A program made the position numbers and the translations under genes. From the NCBI GenBank assembly GCA_045603545.1, contig JAZUMG010000046.1, positions 1-60,656 on the forward strand: DNA of 60,656 bases, given 5' to 3'. This stretch comes from CAAGNP01 sp045603545 (GTDB lineage Bacteria > Bacteroidota > Bacteroidia > Bacteroidales > UBA932). Of this stretch, positions 51,883 to 59,945 are shown one piece after another. Within the stretch, counting starts at the first letter, position 1. Each line of letters starts with the position of its first letter. Below the pieces are notes generated by a model that worked only from the letters and a program-made list of their open reading frames with translations, was not told the origin of the DNA and ran no database searches.

Positions 51883-52716
51883 TTAAAAATTGACAGCAAC
51901 ACCATTAGGTATGACTTCAACTCTCCTTGCTCCCGGAGCAACAAATGCATCGATTATACTATAAATATATACGGCGCATAGGCCACCGATGCAGATATTT
52001 CTTCCGATAGCGAGATTGCTTGCTCTGTTTGCATAGATTTTTACAGCTTCTTCGTTTCGGCTCTGTTGACTGATCTTGCCGAGATATACTTGCCTAGTGC
52101 ATTCGGTAAGAGCAATTCCACCGGCAAACAATGTCGCACCTCCCATCATCAGACCACCTTTCAGCCAATCACCTTTCACCATCTGTCCGGCACCCGGAAC
52201 GATAAATGATGGCCAAACATGCTGGAAACCGTATTTTGAGGTAATATTCATATAGTCAAAAATAGGATTCTCTCTGACGGCAACCATATACAGCACTGAC
52301 ATATTATAGCATTCACTACCATTATTATACTCCTTTGTGTAGTATTCGTCTATCACCTTTGTCTGCAGCTTAAATGGAATTCCTTCTATTTTTAAATCAA
52401 AATCAATGTTGTCACTGATATTCTCTGAAAATTTGCCATCAATATATTCTTGACTAATTCTTGTACTGGAATTTGATTGGCTATATACCATCGCGCCATT
52501 TAGCACAGTCCTATCATTTGCTAGTTGATTCATGCAGGATTGTCTGGCAAGCCCGAGTGATTGAGAAATTGCAGTCTGCTTTACGAAGATGTATGTGTTG
52601 TTACCTGGAACTGGAAGATGCTTCCTTACCCAATCTGGCTTATTGCGTGTCTGCTGTCCCATAAGGAGAACAGGACAACAGATACACAACAAACAAAATA
52701 CTCTCTTGATTGACAT
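51883..52716 (-). CDS. Exported protein with DUF5683-like C-terminus
   Basis: 277 residues. Signal peptide (about 1-21), a periplasmic N-terminal part with PDWVRKHLPVPGNNTYIFVK as in LPP20-type surface proteins, then VPGAGQMVKGDWLKGGLMMGG, a DUF5683-like small glycine-rich membrane segment, and a second hydrophobic stretch near residue 245. It is 3 bases from the following transglutaminase gene. Function unknown. Confidence 0.72.
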   Translation of the reverse strand: MSIKRVFCLLCICCPVLLMGQQTRNKPDWVRKHLPVPGNNTYIFVKQTAISQSLGLARQSCMNQLANDRTVLNGAMVYSQSNSSTRISQEYIDGKFSENISDNIDFDLKIEGIPFKLQTKVIDEYYTKEYNNGSECYNMSVLYMVAVRENPIFDYMNITSKYGFQHVWPSFIVPGAGQMVKGDWLKGGLMMGGATLFAGGIALTECTRQVYLGKISQQSRNEEAVKIYANRASNLAIGRNICIGGLCAVYIYSIIDAFVAPGARRVEVIPNGVAVNF

Positions 52717-52718
52717 AT

Positions 52719-53360
52719 TTAGAACATTAATGTCATATTTTTTGCAAGATTCGATTTGAAGTTATCCTTGTCTTGCATTACTTTCTGTTCTACTTCTGCT
52801 GGAATATTATCAATCAATTGCTGCGCTGCTTCTTCTGCTACAGCTGCTTTTGTTTTATCCATTTCAAAGCAAATGCTATACTGGAATGTTCCATCGGAGT
52901 TAGGTTTCTTATCAATTGCAATATGCTTTAGTCCTCCTACCATATTCTGACAGAACTCCTGTGAAAAAACTTCATCCAACATCTCCATGTCAACAGCATC
53001 ATTTGCCTGAGTTTGCTTGAGATAAGACTCTGACGCGCTCATAACTGCTGTTTTAATGCGTTCTGCTATACTTGCGCGTGCTCCTCTCTCGCACAATTTG
53101 ATTGCAGCTTGCATCGCATAGGTCTTATAAGAACCCATTCCTCTCATGTTCGTTGATTCTTCTATCAAAGCCTTTTCACAACTTGACAGTTCAGTTGTTG
53201 TTACTTCCGGAGTAGCGACTCTCTGAGGCTGGGTAGTTTGCTGTGTCTGCTGTGGTCCATACTGCGGATAGTAAGTTTGTTGAGGAGATTTCTTAAATGC
53301 TCCGCAAGAGGAAAGCATAAACATAGTGGCGATAGCCACAAAATACATAGTTTTTTTCAT
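52719..53360 (-). CDS. LPP20-like lipoprotein
   Basis: 213 residues. Lipobox MLSSC (Cys about 19), a Gln/Thr/Pro-rich linker (about 25-58), then an alpha/beta LPP20-type domain with Ala-rich helices (KLCERGARASIAERIKTAV) and QYSICFEMDKTKAAVAEEAA. Probably outer-membrane anchored. It lies between the 53377 gene and the DUF5683-like gene with 16- and 2-base gaps. Confidence 0.72.
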   Translation of the reverse strand: MKKTMYFVAIATMFMLSSCGAFKKSPQQTYYPQYGPQQTQQTTQPQRVATPEVTTTELSSCEKALIEESTNMRGMGSYKTYAMQAAIKLCERGARASIAERIKTAVMSASESYLKQTQANDAVDMEMLDEVFSQEFCQNMVGGLKHIAIDKKPNSDGTFQYSICFEMDKTKAAVAEEAAQQLIDNIPAEVEQKVMQDKDNFKSNLAKNMTLMF

Positions 53361-53376
53361 AATGAATGAAATTTAG

Positions 53377-54141
53377 TTAATAATATAAAAAGTGTAAATG
53401 GTTATCTTTCATCCCGATAGGGTATACACGTTTCATTTCTCCCTGCAAGATGATTTGCAAAAGGGCAACAAAAAGCGAATTTTCGCATGAGGTACTTAGG
53501 CTGAAGTCAATGGGCGTTCTACAGTTTTGGTACTTATAAGAGGCATCATTTGCCTTATCAATATCTGTGCTCAGGAAATATGTCTCTCCTTGTGGGGTGC
53601 ACGACATGAATGTAAGACGATGCTTCAATTCGTTGCTTAGGTGTGAGTGTTTGTAGTCATATAGCAGGACTGATTTTAATCCGGGCTCCGTCTCTAGTTC
53701 TATTAAACATTGAATATCAATATGCAGGGAATTATCTTCGAGGGTTTTAAAATCTTTATCATATGCTATGATTATATTGCAATCATTCCCTTCTGTAATT
53801 TTAATTTTGAAAAATTCTTCATCATTATCATTGACGTGACTATCCTCAAGTCGATACGAGAAACTACATTGATCTACAAACGAATGTATTGCACTAATAT
53901 CCTTTCCGGAGATGAGAGCGAGAGCATTTTCATGGCAGTTGGCTTGCACACATCTGTTCTGGAGAAGTGCAATCATCAACGCCATACACTCCCTCGCATG
54001 ATGATTTTCCGCTGGGAATGACACACCGACCTGACTTCCGGAATTGGAATCGAAAAACCAATCCGGAATCCTGGTTTGAGCTGACATGAATAGGCATGAA
54101 TTTAATGCCGTTAATATCAAGAGCATTGTTTTCCGTACCAT
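53377..54141 (-). CDS. Secreted protein of unknown function
   Basis: 254 residues with a signal peptide (about 1-21) and RIPDWFFDSNSGSQVGVSF at the mature N-terminus, which resembles the start of the neighbouring LPP20-like family (RxPDWxx). The rest has no motif I recognise. It follows the frame-broken DUF1566-like gene by 12 bases. Confidence 0.68.
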   Translation of the reverse strand: MVRKTMLLILTALNSCLFMSAQTRIPDWFFDSNSGSQVGVSFPAENHHARECMALMIALLQNRCVQANCHENALALISGKDISAIHSFVDQCSFSYRLEDSHVNDNDEEFFKIKITEGNDCNIIIAYDKDFKTLEDNSLHIDIQCLIELETEPGLKSVLLYDYKHSHLSNELKHRLTFMSCTPQGETYFLSTDIDKANDASYKYQNCRTPIDFSLSTSCENSLFVALLQIILQGEMKRVYPIGMKDNHLHFLYY

Positions 54142-54153
54142 AAAATGTTTATT

Positions 54154-54506
54154 TTACAATGAGCGAACACATCTACCATGAATGTATTGAACATAAGAAG
54201 GTTTCCATGTCCATGAATCTTCTTCTTGCGAAACCACCGTCCCGTCCATTAATGAAATAATAACATAAGTGTCTCCATCTACATTAGAAGACCAATATCC
54301 TGTTACTGCATATCTTAAATTAGGATCACTATATGTCGTCTTGAATCCTCCGATTTCTTTACGATTTGTATACAGATAAATTAGTTCGTCTTTGGTTGGT
54401 AATCTCCAGCGATGCCTATAATACTACCAGTATTTTCCTTAATGTCGATGTCAGAAGCGCATGCACAAAGGAATGTTAGGAATAATAATGCTATAATCTT
54501 TTTCAT
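54154..54506 (-). pseudogene. Frame-broken lipoprotein with DUF1566/FISUMP-type C-terminus
   Basis: The minus strand starts at 54506 with MKKIIALLFLTFLCACAS (lipoprotein signal) and runs to a stop about 40 codons later. In another frame, from about 54413, reading continues RWRLPTKDELIYLY, TGYWSSNVDGDTYV and HGRCVRSL to a stop at 54154-54156. That is a Fib_succ_major/DUF1566-like domain. The two frames overlap at GGCATCGCTGG. A single-base error or a short deletion would explain it; the N-terminal part of the domain also looks missing. Confidence 0.7.
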
Positions 54507-54517
54507 GACTGACAAAT

Positions 54518-54862
54518 CTATTCGCTAGGTATCACTGACAATGAAATTGCAGTATTCACAGTCTCGCCTGCTATCACATCTACAATTTTGCGGTTTGCCT
54601 GGTATCCGCTTTTCTGAATAGACAGAGTGTATTGACCGGAGTCTAAATCTATAAATTCAAAACCGCCATTCGCATCAGACATGACAGTCTGATTTCCAGG
54701 GACAATCATAATGCTTGCTCCTGAGATTGGCATACCAGTGTCGTAATCGACAACTGTTCCATTTATGGAGCCATAGATTTCATAATCTGTGACGGGACTG
54801 CACCCGGACAAAATCATTGACAGCCCCAAACAACTCACGATGCTCAAAATTAACTTCTTCAT
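54518..54862 (-). CDS. Small lipoprotein with carboxypeptidase-regulatory-like (CarboxypepD_reg) domain
   Basis: 114 residues. Lipobox ILSGC (Cys about 21), then one beta-sandwich domain: INGTVVDYDTGMPISGASIM, SDANGGFEFIDLDSGQYTLS, KSGYQANRKIVDV. The same type of domain begins the following large lipoprotein. Role unknown; such domains are common at the start of outer-surface receptors and lipoproteins of Bacteroidetes. Confidence 0.8.
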   Translation of the reverse strand: MKKLILSIVSCLGLSMILSGCSPVTDYEIYGSINGTVVDYDTGMPISGASIMIVPGNQTVMSDANGGFEFIDLDSGQYTLSIQKSGYQANRKIVDVIAGETVNTAISLSVIPSE

Positions 54863-54885
54863 AAATTCTATGATTATATTAGTCT

Positions 54886-57042
54886 TTAATTTCCTGTTGT
54901 GAACGTAACCATGTCACCATAGACTTTTCCTATGGAATTTTGCACAAATGCCCTTACATAGTATTTCGTATTGCTCTTTAATCCTGATATGTATTTGCTA
55001 TATTCGCCTGTAGTTGAGCCAGACACCGTGACACTTGTACCTCCTGATTCCGGATCTCCGTTTGCACTGTAAACAAAGCCTTTCTTGGTAATTTTAGGAT
55101 TTCCAACATCACTTACATATCCGTTCAATTGCACACTCCACATGTTGACCATTCCATACGGATTATCCAAACCAGAAACAGATCTTGTTGATACAGATGG
55201 CTCGCTTCCTGTTTGGAAACTCAATATATCGCCATACAATGTCTTTCCGTCCTGAATCGCAAAGGCGCGATAATAGTATGTGGTACCCTTACTAAGTCCT
55301 GTAATCGTAACATTCTGCTGTAGTGTACTTACTATTCCATAGACCTTTCTCGAATTGGTGGTAGGACTTGAGCTTGTACCATAGCATATACCTGTTTGAG
55401 TACATCGTGGATCACCTAGATTCGTACACTGGTAATACAGTGTTGCAGAGTCGTAGGTAATGTTCTTGGTCGTACTCTTTGTCTGAATTACGGTCTCCAC
55501 AAAATCCGTTTTGAATGACACCGACGGTCCGTACACTACCGTTCCACCCTGTATAGCAAATGTCCTGTACCAATATGTCGTATTGTAATTCAGACCGGTA
55601 ATTGATGTCGAATAGTTTCCCTCACCGTTTCCTTCAACTATGATTTTTATATTCAACACTGTTGGAGAGGATGTGGTAGCATAGCAAAATCCTCTCTCGG
55701 AATATGCTGGGGACCCTTCTACTACAATGGAACCATTCAGTGTTGCAGATGATGTTGTGATATCTGTGGCCGCTGCTGTGCTTAATTCGGTTACATTGAG
55801 ATCTGTGGTGAAAGATACGGTTGTTCCGTAATATGTTTTTCCGCATTGTATTGCATATGCTCTGATATAATAGGTGCAATTATCCTTCAGGTCTGCCAAT
55901 GTGAAAGAATAAACTCCTGATCCGTTTCCTGAAACAACGATCTTATTATCAGAATATACCGGCTCTCCTGTTGTATTATAACAGAACCCTTTCTCAGTGT
56001 ATTTAGGATTACCTGTTTCGATTATTTCTCCGTTGAACACGGCAGTCATGTTTATCAGGTCTATTTCTGAAACTTCTAAGGTTGCCACCTCTGTCCAACT
56101 CCCAACCGTGGTGAAAGTAATCTCATTGGAACTGTATGCTTCACCCAAATCGTTTTCGGCAAATGCCCTTGCGTAATATGTGACTCCCGGTTCAAGTCTG
56201 TCAATTTCTTTGGAATATCTGCCATTCTCTACATTGGTAGGAGTCGCAACATTGTCGTCCAATGTCGGATTGGTAGTCGTTCCATAGACAAAACCGCAAC
56301 ACGTATAGGCAGGCGAGCCTTCACTCGTAATTTCAGCAGTGAGAACCGCAGTTGACAATCCTATTTCCTCTGCTTCTTGAATATTGCATTTCGGTAATCG
56401 CCTGTCTGCTCCAATTGCGGTTATTTTGACCTGTGTCCTGCCGTTGTCAGAATATATGATAAGATATGTCTCATTTTCTCCGTTTGCCAGCTTGTCACGA
56501 TCGATTGTTACGACAATAGTAGCAGTCTTACCATATTTCAATACCTGTTCACCGGATGGCTCTACCATTGAAACCCATTCGCAGTCACACACCGCATGCC
56601 ATGTAAGATCGACATATCCGCTGTTTACTATTCCAAAAGATAATTGGCTTACTCCCTCATTTTCGCCAAAATCCAAAGTATCACAATCAGCAGTTACTAC
56701 AGCAGGAATACGTTCAATCAGTAGATGGGATTCGGTTGTTTTTCCTTCAAATATTACAACAGAATAACTCTCTAGTTTATAGCCTTCTTTCTGTAGGTCA
56801 ACAGAATACGAACCGGCTTCCAGTTCATTGAAACTAAATGATCCATCTGAACCTGTTACGGTCTTACGCCCTCCAGGAGATACCGTCAAATTGACAACAG
56901 GAACAGGTTCGCCAGTGGTTTTATCTGCTACGATTCCTGTAAGATTTCCTGTAGTTTCCACAATGTCGACATCTGTCGCGCATGAATGCAATAAAAAAGA
57001 TACTATAAGAAGCGGCAATGAGAAAAGTCTATAATGTTGCAT
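54886..57042 (-). CDS. Large lipoprotein with CarboxypepD_reg, BACON-like and five fibronectin-type III-like repeats
   Basis: 718 residues. Lipobox LLHSC (Cys about 21), a CarboxypepD_reg domain (about 28-105), a BACON-like part (about 115-205), and then five ~100-residue repeats (from about 215) with GFCYATTSSPT and TTYYYRAFAIQDGKTLYG-type signatures. The layout fits a surface adhesin or scaffold. First gene of its operon, 45 bases after the terminator stem of structured RNA B. Confidence 0.85.
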   Translation of the reverse strand: MQHYRLFSLPLLIVSFLLHSCATDVDIVETTGNLTGIVADKTTGEPVPVVNLTVSPGGRKTVTGSDGSFSFNELEAGSYSVDLQKEGYKLESYSVVIFEGKTTESHLLIERIPAVVTADCDTLDFGENEGVSQLSFGIVNSGYVDLTWHAVCDCEWVSMVEPSGEQVLKYGKTATIVVTIDRDKLANGENETYLIIYSDNGRTQVKITAIGADRRLPKCNIQEAEEIGLSTAVLTAEITSEGSPAYTCCGFVYGTTTNPTLDDNVATPTNVENGRYSKEIDRLEPGVTYYARAFAENDLGEAYSSNEITFTTVGSWTEVATLEVSEIDLINMTAVFNGEIIETGNPKYTEKGFCYNTTGEPVYSDNKIVVSGNGSGVYSFTLADLKDNCTYYIRAYAIQCGKTYYGTTVSFTTDLNVTELSTAAATDITTSSATLNGSIVVEGSPAYSERGFCYATTSSPTVLNIKIIVEGNGEGNYSTSITGLNYNTTYWYRTFAIQGGTVVYGPSVSFKTDFVETVIQTKSTTKNITYDSATLYYQCTNLGDPRCTQTGICYGTSSSPTTNSRKVYGIVSTLQQNVTITGLSKGTTYYYRAFAIQDGKTLYGDILSFQTGSEPSVSTRSVSGLDNPYGMVNMWSVQLNGYVSDVGNPKITKKGFVYSANGDPESGGTSVTVSGSTTGEYSKYISGLKSNTKYYVRAFVQNSIGKVYGDMVTFTTGN

Positions 57043-57085
57043 GAGCCATTAAAGATACGTCAGGCACTGCCCTTTCCCGACCATA

Positions 57086-57363
57086 TAAAACAAAAGACGT
57101 GGGAGTCTGTACTCTTGCTTATCCTACCATCGGGCCTTCGCATTGCCTCTCAAACAAGATAAGCAACGTCGCTAGCCCACGTCTAGGATATACATACAAA
57201 ACTCCACGCCAAGCGTGATGTCCGAATATACACCTTAAGTGGACGTTCCCGTTGCCGTGTCTTCCGTTTGAGAAATCAAAGTTGCGAAGTTTGATGGTGG
57301 AAGATAAACGTCAAGTAACGTCTTCAATATTTTTATGCCCCGCCACCCACAAGGGCTAGCGAT
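57086..57363 (-). ncRNA. Structured leader RNA, copy B, upstream of the lipoprotein operon
   Basis: Homologue of copy A (25983-26312). Helices, in plus coordinates: P1 57317-57322/57242-57247; P2 57299-57304/57260-57265 (a C-G pair replaces the U-A pair of copy A); P3 57213-57217/57205-57209; terminator stem 57176-57183/57096-57103 followed by a U-rich tract (57087-57095); inner stem 57157-57166/57115-57124. The long-range pairing joins 57353-57362 to 57169-57178 (10 bp; a C-G pair replaces A-U of copy A). The promoter at 57371-57403 sets the 5' end. Family unknown. Confidence 0.78.
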
Positions 57364-57370
57364 GCGACAA

Positions 57371-57403
57371 CAAAGATAATCATAAATTTAAATAAATGTC
57401 AAA
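57371..57403 (-). promoter_or_regulatory. Promoter of structured RNA B (TTTG-N21-TAnnTTTG)
   Basis: On the minus strand TTTG (57400-57403), 21 bases, then TATCTTTG (57371-57378), a full consensus match. Transcription would begin near 57363. It overlaps the end of the amidase remnant. Confidence 0.75.
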
Positions 57404-57812
57404 TTGTTGGCGAATTTCTCAAGTGGTGGTCAGACGAGATACTTTTCAAGAAATCTGTTATACCTTCAAGATGGGTTTCCACAATTGCTTGTTTGCCGGT
57501 CAGGCTCTGTAGGAAATCCATGTCTAAGCCGTCCATAAAGAAGTTCTCTGTAAGGACCGCAGGGCACAGGGAATGACGTAGGATGTAGAAGTTTTCTTCC
57601 CAGTCTGGATCTACGTCTCTTGCATAGTCGGTGCGGATTACCTGGTTCTTGAGGATTTGCTTTGCAGCTTGGTAAAGGCTGTCAGCAAGTCGGTCTGATT
57701 CTGTCTGTCCTTTACATGTGTAGCAGGACCAGCCTGTGGCGTTCATCCATTTGGTGCCGTCTGGGGAGCGTTTGCCGGGGGTGAAGGTAGGGAAAAATTT
57801 GTTATATATGTC
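57399..57812 (-). pseudogene. C-terminal remnant of an N-acetylmuramoyl-L-alanine amidase (Amidase_3)
   Basis: The frame is open from 57812 (preceded by an in-frame TAA at 57813-57815) and encodes FTPGKRSPDGTKWMNATGWS, KGQTESDRLADSLYQ and AVLTENFFMDGLDMDFLQ, the C-terminal half of an Amidase_3 domain with the catalytic Glu in TENFF. The N-terminal half with its zinc-binding His and Glu is missing, and AT-rich sequence that is not amidase-like takes its place. The fragment starts at the junction to the accessory ATPase region. Confidence 0.75.
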
Positions 57813-57856
57813 TTATTAAGAATACAAGTATGCAATAAAAAGAATTTTTCAAGAAT

Positions 57857-57886
57857 TTTGTTGTTGATTCATAATGTTTATCTTTG
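57857..57886 (+). promoter_or_regulatory. Promoter of the AAA ATPase-small protein pair
   Basis: TTTG (57857-57860), 18 bases, then TATCTTTG (57879-57886), 19 bases before the ATG at 57906. Confidence 0.6.
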
Positions 57887-57905
57887 TATAAATGTTTATT
57901 AAGAG

Positions 57906-59069
57906 ATGAAGTCATTTAAGATAACAAATTTTGGCCCTATAAATGAAGTTAATATCCAATTGGGAGACCTCACCATTTTGTTAGGACCTCAGGCAAGTGG
58001 TAAAACTCTCTTTTTGCAGATGTTGAAACTATTGATTGATAAAGATCATATAGTTCAGACATTGGCAAGGTATAATTATGTCACAAATAAGCAGCCAGAT
58101 CTGATACTTAATTACTATTTTGGAGATAGACTATCTTCAATGTGGAAAGAGAACACGGCTATCGAGGCTGACGGAAAGAATTATAAAAAGTCATGTCTCC
58201 TAAACCAGAAAGCCGGTAATGCAGTTGAAGAAGTGTTTTATGTACCAGCACAAAGAATTCTCTCTATTTCTGATGGCCGTCCAAAGAATTTTATGGAGTA
58301 CGATATTTCATCTCCTTATGTCTTAAGAAATTTCAGTGAGACCTTAAGATTATTCTTTCAAAATGAGATAGGAGATGATCAAATTGTTTTTCCTTTGAAT
58401 AATAGGCTCAAAAGAGGGCTTAAAAAATCTTTTAATGAGTCTATTTTCCACGACGGACAAGTGGTAATAGATGAGAGTTCTGGACAGAAGAAGATGCGTA
58501 TGCAGGTGGGTGGCTCGAGTCTTCCGTTTATGACCTGGAGTGCCGGACAGAAGGAGTTTATGCCGTTGTTGATGGCGACGTATTGTCTGACAGGTCCTGT
58601 GATCAAGACTATCAATCGCAAGCAGTATAGGTATGTGATCATCGAGGAACCGGAGATGGGATTACATCCCAAGGCTATTCAGGCTGTTATCGTGCAGATG
58701 CTTGAGTTTATCAATGCCGGATATAAGGTGATTGTGTCAACTCATTCTTCCGTTCTGCTTGAGTTTGCTTGGGCATTTAAGATGATTCAAAGGCTTCCAG
58801 CGAATGTTCGTGTTGAGGCTCTTTGTGAGTTGTTTAATGTTTCTCCGAATACCAACGTGACAAAGATATTCCAAGGGGTTGAGAATAAGGAGTTGAAGAC
58901 ATATTTTTTCAATCATAAGAAGAACGGCGTGAATAGTATGAATATCAGTTCTCTTGATGTGATGAGCGAGAATGTGGAAGAATCTGAATGGGGTGGGTTG
59001 TCTCAATTTGCGACCAAGGCATCAGATGTTGTTTCAAAGTATATGTCCGAATACCTGTCTGAAGAATAA
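57906..59069 (+). CDS. AAA family ATPase (OLD/RecF-like, AAA_21 type), putative defence protein
   Basis: 387 residues. SMC/RecF-like N-terminus (FKITNFGPINEVNIQLGDL), Walker A GPQASGKT (about 28-35), signature-like SAGQKEFMPLL, Walker B YVIIEEPEMGLHP (about 242-254), and a VIVSTHSSVLL switch. No fused nuclease (TOPRIM) domain is present. Genes of this kind act in two-component phage-defence systems together with an effector. It ends in TAA directly joined to the ATG of a 153-residue partner. Confidence 0.82.
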   Translation: MKSFKITNFGPINEVNIQLGDLTILLGPQASGKTLFLQMLKLLIDKDHIVQTLARYNYVTNKQPDLILNYYFGDRLSSMWKENTAIEADGKNYKKSCLLNQKAGNAVEEVFYVPAQRILSISDGRPKNFMEYDISSPYVLRNFSETLRLFFQNEIGDDQIVFPLNNRLKRGLKKSFNESIFHDGQVVIDESSGQKKMRMQVGGSSLPFMTWSAGQKEFMPLLMATYCLTGPVIKTINRKQYRYVIIEEPEMGLHPKAIQAVIVQMLEFINAGYKVIVSTHSSVLLEFAWAFKMIQRLPANVRVEALCELFNVSPNTNVTKIFQGVENKELKTYFFNHKKNGVNSMNISSLDVMSENVEESEWGGLSQFATKASDVVSKYMSEYLSEE

Positions 59070-59531
59070 ATGTGTATGGAAAAATCTGATTTTCAGAAGG
59101 CAGTGGAGGGAACTCCTGATATCTCGACAGCGTATAGAAGCGGATTACAGGCTTTGAAAAGGAGTGATCGAAGTTTGATCGCAGTATCGGATCCGTGGAT
59201 TCTTGATGGAAGTGTAGATATAGATACTGCTGTGCAAGAGAAATATCCTAACGAAAATCGTTGGGATTATGCTATAGGATATTCTGGAAAGGTATGCTAT
59301 GTGGAAGTACATCCGGCATACACATCGGAGGTTTCAACGATTGAGAAAAAACTGAGGTGGTTGAAAACCTGGCTGAAGGAGAAGGCTCCCTTGCTGGATG
59401 CGATTCCAAAGGCAACTCCTGCTTTTGTTTGGGCGCAGACAGGAAAAGGTGCGATTTTGCCTCAGTCTTCACAAGCCAAAAGGTTGGCTACTTTGGGAAT
59501 CAAAGTTACGCCAGTCCATAAGTTGCAGTAG
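59070..59531 (+). CDS. Small partner protein of the AAA ATPase, function unknown
   Basis: 153 residues whose ATG directly follows the ATPase stop, so translation is coupled. The central segment RWDYAIGY followed by VCYVEVHPAYTSEV and the helix KKLRWLKTWLK gives a D...ExH pattern that faintly resembles a PD-(D/E)XK nuclease core, though the Lys is replaced. I cannot name the family. Proposed effector or adaptor of the upstream ATPase. Confidence 0.65.
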   Translation: MCMEKSDFQKAVEGTPDISTAYRSGLQALKRSDRSLIAVSDPWILDGSVDIDTAVQEKYPNENRWDYAIGYSGKVCYVEVHPAYTSEVSTIEKKLRWLKTWLKEKAPLLDAIPKATPAFVWAQTGKGAILPQSSQAKRLATLGIKVTPVHKLQ

Positions 59532-59540
59532 AAATTTACA

Positions 59541-59597
59541 GTCCCGGTTATTCCTCTTCCAGATATCAGATGCTGGTGATGAAGCCGGGGTTTTCTT
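59541..59597 (+). terminator. Candidate terminator after the ATPase pair
   Basis: TCCCGGTT near 59541 can pair with AGCCGGGG near 59583 and is followed by TTTTCTTTTT. The loop is long. The rest of 59598-59917 shows no gene, only a tandem GACTTATGA repeat at 59741-59760. Confidence 0.45.
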
Positions 59598-59917
59598 TTT
59601 ATGGGGCTCAGGTAAAATCCATGATGGGTACATATCTAGATTATCTTTACCAAAGTGAGGATTTTTGTTAAATTTACGAAATATCTCTGGAAAAATCTAA
59701 CGAATGAGGGAAAATAATGATGGCGACACTGGTGTTCAATGACTTATGAGGACTTATGATGAAAGCCTCGCCGATGCAAAAGTGCAAGGAAATGAAAGGT
59801 AATGAGGGCGGACGGTTTTCAAATCATTACCCGACAACGAGGTAGGTTTACAGGTCGTTGGAGTCTATTTCTACTCTCTGCCACATTCTGCATAACAATG
59901 TACAACTCGCTGATAAC

Positions 59918-59925
59918 TAATTTTG
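59918..59925 (+). promoter_or_regulatory. Bacteroidetes -7 box for the integrase gene
   Basis: TAATTTTG matches TAnnTTTG, 20 bases before the integrase ATG; no clear -33 TTTG. Confidence 0.5.
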
Positions 59926-59945
59926 TAACCAAAAAGAATTGGATT

